The notes beneath the pieces are model-generated. The model was given only the letters and a program-made list of their open reading frames with translations. It was not told where the DNA came from and made no database searches. The translations under genes and the position numbers were made by a program. From Pantoea stewartii subsp. stewartii (GTDB lineage: Bacteria; Pseudomonadota; Gammaproteobacteria; Enterobacterales; Enterobacteriaceae), in the NCBI RefSeq assembly GCF_008801695.1, contig NZ_VZPF01000011.1, positions 1 through 64,000 of the forward strand: a stretch of 64,000 nt of DNA, given 5' to 3'. Of the stretch, positions 62,061 through 64,000 are shown piece after piece; position 1 is the first letter of the stretch, and each line of letters starts with the position of its first letter.

Positions 62061-62082
62061 GGCTGTGCATCATAGCACAGCC
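62061..62082. terminator. Hairpin between ptsP and lgt
   Basis: GGCTGTGC (62061-62068) and GCACAGCC (62075-62082) form an 8-bp stem with a six-base loop. T6 follows on the plus strand; on the minus strand, the direction of ptsP, only a mixed TTAATTTAT follows. It may attenuate ptsP read-through into lgt-thyA. Confidence 0.55.
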
Positions 62083-62116
62083 AGTTTTTTGCGTAGTCGC
62101 AGAAATGTAACCTGGG

Positions 62117-64000
62117 TTAACGCCCGCCGCGGATCAGACCGCCCAGACCACGCTGTTCCATAAACGCCGACATCATCTGGCGTACCTCCGTCGCTGACGA
62201 GGCTTTAAGCGCCTGGGTGCTGAGCTTCTGCGTTTCTTCGTAATCCAGATGACGCAGCAGGTATTTAACACGCGAGACGTTTTTCCCGTTCATACTGAGG
62301 TGGTGATATCCCATTCCCACCAACAGCGCCACGCAGGTCGGATCGCCCGCCATTTCACCACACAAACACAATTCCAGATTCGCCAAATGGGCTTCAACAG
62401 AAATGGCCTGCAGTGCGCGCAACATGGCCGGATGGAGGGAATCGTACAGATTCGCCACGCGCGTATTGTTACGATCGACCGCCAGCAAATACTGGGTCAG
62501 ATCGTTGGTGCCTACCGAGATAAAATCAACACGCGAGGCCAGATGCGGGATCATAAACAGCATGGAGGGCACTTCAATCATGATGCCGATGCGCGGCTTC
62601 GGAATCGCATAGCCGAGCATCTCTTCCACTTCTGCACCGGCACGCTGAATCAGCCGTTTGGCCTCGTCGATCTCATCAATGTGGCTGATCATCGGCAGTA
62701 AGATGCTCAGGTTGCCGGAGGCGGCATTCGCACGCAGCATCGCGCGCACCTGCACCAGAAAAATTTCCGGTTGATCGAGCGTCAATCGAATCCCGCGCCA
62801 GCCCAGACACGGGTTCTCCTCGCTAATCGGCATGTAAGGCAGTTGTTTATCGGCCCCGATATCCAGCGTACGCAGCGTAACGGGCTTGTCGTGAAAGAGC
62901 TGTAACATGCCCTGATACTGTGCCACCTGCTCTTCTTCTGACGGGAATCCGCTTTGCAGCATAAACGGGATTTCCGTACGGTAAAGACCGATGCCGTCAA
63001 CCCAACTGCCCTGCGTTTGCTCATGCTCCGGGCTCAGTCCCGCATTAAGCATCACCTGTATGCGCTGACCGCTTCTCAGTTCTGCCGGTCTGTCTACACC
63101 GCCTTCAGCCATCTTGCTGAGGGCATTTTCTTCATTGATTAACCGCTGGTACTCCTGCACGATCACCGGTTCAGGGTCGATCAGCAGTTCACCACGATAG
63201 CCATCGACAATCAGCAGGCGCTTATTGAGCTGGCCGGGCTGAATGTCTGCGCCCATGACCGTGGGGATCCCCATGGCGCGGGTCAGGATCGCGGCGTGCG
63301 AATTCGCGGCGCCGTCACGCACCACAATACCGGCCAGGCGATCATGCGGGATCTCGGCGAGCGTTGTCGCTGTCAGCTCATCGGCTACCAATACAAAGCG
63401 TTCGGGCCAGGCATTGACGCCCACCAGGGAATCATCAAGGTGGAACAGCAACCGCTGTCCAAGCACCCGCAGATCGCCCGCGCGCTCTTTCAGATAGCTA
63501 TCCGTCAGGCTGGCAAACTGCGCGGCAAACTTTTCAATCACGGTTTTGACTGCCCACTCGGCCACGGATCCGCGTTCGATCTCATCGAAGAGATCTTTTT
63601 TCAGGCGGGCATCCGTTAACAGGTGCGAGTAGAGATCGAAGATTGCCGCGCTTTCTTTCTGCGCGCTGGCAGAAAAGCGTTTACTGAAGCGACGAAACTC
63701 ACTAGCGGCTTCGCTCATCGCCAGTGACAAGCGCTCACGTTCGCGCAGTGGATCCAGCGTGGAGGCCGCGGAGACCTGATCGAGCAGGGGTTGAGTTTCA
63801 TCCACCCAGCCCGGCGCAACCGCCACACCCGGCGCGGCCGCGATGGCGCGAACACGGGCCTGCCGATACTGGCCAAAAAGCTGGCTCAGCTGCGATTGTG
63901 ACAGCAGGGCCGCTAGCTGGGTGGCGAGCGTAACCAGAAAAGACTCTTCGCTTTCGTCGAACTGGCGATGCTCGCGCTGCTGCACCACCAGCACACCCAG
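62117..64000 (-). CDS. ptsP: PTS-Ntr enzyme I (partial, 5' end outside window)
   Basis: Phosphoenolpyruvate-protein phosphotransferase of the nitrogen PTS, which phosphorylates NPr and then PtsN. Only the C-terminal part (over 620 of about 748 residues) lies in the window; the frame is open to the right edge. The end of the N-terminal GAF domain (FDESEESFLVTLATQLAALL) is followed by the enzyme I core. The phosphohistidine region is GAANSHAAILTRAMGIPTV. The PEP-binding barrel has GIGLYRTEIPFML, RTLDIGADKQLPYM, GWRGIRLTL, SVGTNDLTQYLLAVDRNN and CLCGEMAGDP. The C-terminus is GGLIRGGR. Confidence 0.97.
   Translation of the reverse strand: MGVLVVQQREHRQFDESEESFLVTLATQLAALLSQSQLSQLFGQYRQARVRAIAAAPGVAVAPGWVDETQPLLDQVSAASTLDPLRERERLSLAMSEAASEFRRFSKRFSASAQKESAAIFDLYSHLLTDARLKKDLFDEIERGSVAEWAVKTVIEKFAAQFASLTDSYLKERAGDLRVLGQRLLFHLDDSLVGVNAWPERFVLVADELTATTLAEIPHDRLAGIVVRDGAANSHAAILTRAMGIPTVMGADIQPGQLNKRLLIVDGYRGELLIDPEPVIVQEYQRLINEENALSKMAEGGVDRPAELRSGQRIQVMLNAGLSPEHEQTQGSWVDGIGLYRTEIPFMLQSGFPSEEEQVAQYQGMLQLFHDKPVTLRTLDIGADKQLPYMPISEENPCLGWRGIRLTLDQPEIFLVQVRAMLRANAASGNLSILLPMISHIDEIDEAKRLIQRAGAEVEEMLGYAIPKPRIGIMIEVPSMLFMIPHLASRVDFISVGTNDLTQYLLAVDRNNTRVANLYDSLHPAMLRALQAISVEAHLANLELCLCGEMAGDPTCVALLVGMGYHHLSMNGKNVSRVKYLLRHLDYEETQKLSTQALKASSATEVRQMMSAFMEQRGLGGLIRGGR

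Overview
The window reads as a chromosome segment of an enterobacterium, most likely of the Erwiniaceae (Pantoea/Erwinia/Mixta-like). The gene order follows the Escherichia coli cysHIJ-eno-pyrG-relA-barA-gud-csrB-gcvA-argA-recBCD-thyA-ptsP backbone and many proteins have exactly the E. coli length. The E. coli neighbours of cysH (iap/CRISPR-cas) and of relA (mazEF) are absent, and several genes not found in the E. coli order are interleaved. The genus is an inference. All comparisons with E. coli are from memory, not from a search.

Layout. 1-1549: an AT-rich edge, the 3' scrap of an amino-acid ABC ATPase, and a D-serine-dehydratase-like PLP enzyme. 1640-5891: the sulfite-assimilation operon cysJIH (minus). 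6168-10194: an arylamine N-acetyltransferase-like gene, queD, a frameshifted secreted pyrophosphatase, queE and an endonuclease/exonuclease/phosphatase-family gene. 10428-18128 (minus): eno, pyrG, mazG, relA, rlmD. 18216-20945: barA. 20998-28688: a compact glucarate/galactarate catabolic island, with the operon gudP-gudD-garL-garR-garK facing a divergent garD. 28775-31468 (minus): yqcA, truC, yqcC, the CsrB sRNA with its UvrY box, and syd. 31530-34701: queF, ppnN, xni. 34741-37196 (minus): rlmM, a frameshifted ygdD, gcvA. 37325-37523: GcvB sRNA. 37533-41727: ygdI, the csdA-csdE sulfur-transfer pair, tcdA, mltA. 41932-42146: two initiator tRNA genes. 42323-46575: dsdA, amiC, argA. 46610-58361 (minus): recD, recB, ptrA, recC. 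58465-60146 (minus): the minor-pseudopilin cluster ppdA-ppdB-ygdB-ppdC. 60336-64000 (minus): thyA, lgt and the 3' part of ptsP.

How the genes work together. GudP imports D-glucarate/galactarate; GudD and GarD dehydrate them to 5-keto-4-deoxy-D-glucarate; GarL cleaves this to pyruvate and tartronate semialdehyde; GarR reduces the semialdehyde to glycerate; GarK phosphorylates glycerate. In E. coli these genes are split over separate loci. BarA (18 kb) and csrB (30 kb) are two ends of one regulatory cascade (BarA-UvrY-CsrB-CsrA), and a near-perfect UvrY/GacA-type palindrome lies upstream of csrB. QueD, QueE and QueF belong to queuosine synthesis.

The most notable sequence observations are four broken reading frames and one apparent mosaic gene. 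A T8 tract breaks the pyrophosphatase and an A11 tract breaks ygdD. In-frame TAA codons interrupt the adjacent pseudopilin genes ppdA (codon 49) and ppdB (codon 10, the conserved Glu+5 position). The single glucarate-dehydratase gene looks GudX-like over its first two thirds and GudD-like after about residue 290, as expected from a deletion between tandem gudX and gudD. I did not find a wholly new multi-gene system; most of the window is conserved core genome.
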